From Dictyobacter formicarum (lineage in GTDB: Bacteria; Chloroflexota; Ktedonobacteria; Ktedonobacterales; Ktedonobacteraceae), in NCBI RefSeq assembly GCF_016587435.1, contig NZ_BNJJ01000001.1, forward strand, positions 496,001 to 560,000: a stretch of 64,000 nt of DNA, written 5' to 3'. Below, piece by piece: positions 63,948 through 64,000 of this stretch; position 1 is the stretch's first letter; each line of letters opens with the position of its first letter. A program made the position numbers and the translations under genes. A model generated the notes under the pieces. The model was not told the origin of the DNA and made no database searches. It was given only the letters and a program-made list of their open reading frames with translations.

Positions 63948-64000
63948 ACAAGTCAATTTTTGCGTAAGCTCGAAGATCGCGCCAATAATCATGGCAACCC

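Noticed and set aside
1..64000. CRISPR arrays, tRNA and rRNA genes
   Set aside because: No regularly spaced identical repeats with variable spacers and no cloverleaf or rRNA core sequence was recognised by eye.

Overview
The window looks like a chromosomal accessory region of a soil filamentous bacterium, most likely a Ktedonobacteria-type Chloroflexota. This is an inference. It rests on the density of IscB, TnpB and IS elements, on a Tc-toxin locus, on family content I associate with Ktedonobacter, and on mid-range base composition with patches of foreign composition. No rRNA, tRNA or CRISPR array was seen.

Layout. (1) 1-14.9 kb: an insecticidal-type Tc toxin locus. A fused TcB-TcC gene enters from the left edge and ends in a variable, probably nuclease-like toxin tip. 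A 3,024-residue TcA subunit follows. A dead REP-type transposase lies between them. (2) 15-20.2 kb: small genes, a tightly coupled membrane protein plus PP2C-like phosphatase pair, two small-gene regulators facing a Cro-like repressor across an iteron-like operator, and an aminoglycoside-phosphotransferase-like gene. (3) 20.3-28.1 kb: a tricorn-type protease, a stand-alone omega-RNA without IscB, an ISAs1 element broken by an IS4-like element (20-bp target duplication), YwbE and an SDR oxidoreductase. (4) 28.2-40.3 kb: nested mobile DNA. A TTAC-targeting TnpB element is split by a 10,275-bp unit with 96-bp terminal inverted repeats and a 5-bp duplication (GGTGG). Inside that unit a group II intron has its reverse transcriptase cut by three further insertions: two large-serine-recombinase elements and one IS1-like element. 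A foreign, GC-rich phosphotransferase gene and a 78-bp perfect palindrome built like two Tn3-type 38-bp ends also lie inside. (5) 40.3-47.8 kb: an IS607-type TnpB with a divergent HTH gene, a spectinomycin-phosphotransferase-like gene, a BtrH-N-like protein, a broken EEP nuclease, an M3 peptidase and a beheaded kinase. (6) 47.8-50.8 kb: a 3,083-bp element with perfect 39-bp ends carrying a LysE exporter next to an rve transposase. (7) 51-56.5 kb: an ABC exporter and an MFS exporter, each preceded by a consensus promoter and a tiny ORF with an excellent Shine-Dalgarno; then an HD protein and a carboxymuconolactone-decarboxylase-family gene with an in-frame TGA exactly where the second Cys of CxxC should be. 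(8) 56.6-64 kb: an intact TnpB element, an IS5 fragment, IscB with its omega-RNA, an S51 peptidase, a frameshifted PNPOx-like gene, a DHFR-like reductase, a YdeI-family protein, and four repeats that look like the end of an element beyond the window.

Themes. Several RNA-guided-nuclease elements sit flush with gene 3' ends, so that the element terminus carries or adjoins the host stop codon. In both IscB-type cases the putative guide would be the 3' end of the host gene. The transporters and three phosphotransferase-like genes suggest antibiotic exposure. The best candidates for new biology are the probable selenoprotein (55.9-56.5 kb), the leader-peptide-controlled exporter (53.4-55.2 kb), the orphan omega-RNA (23.8 kb) and the multiply interrupted intron (29-37.5 kb).
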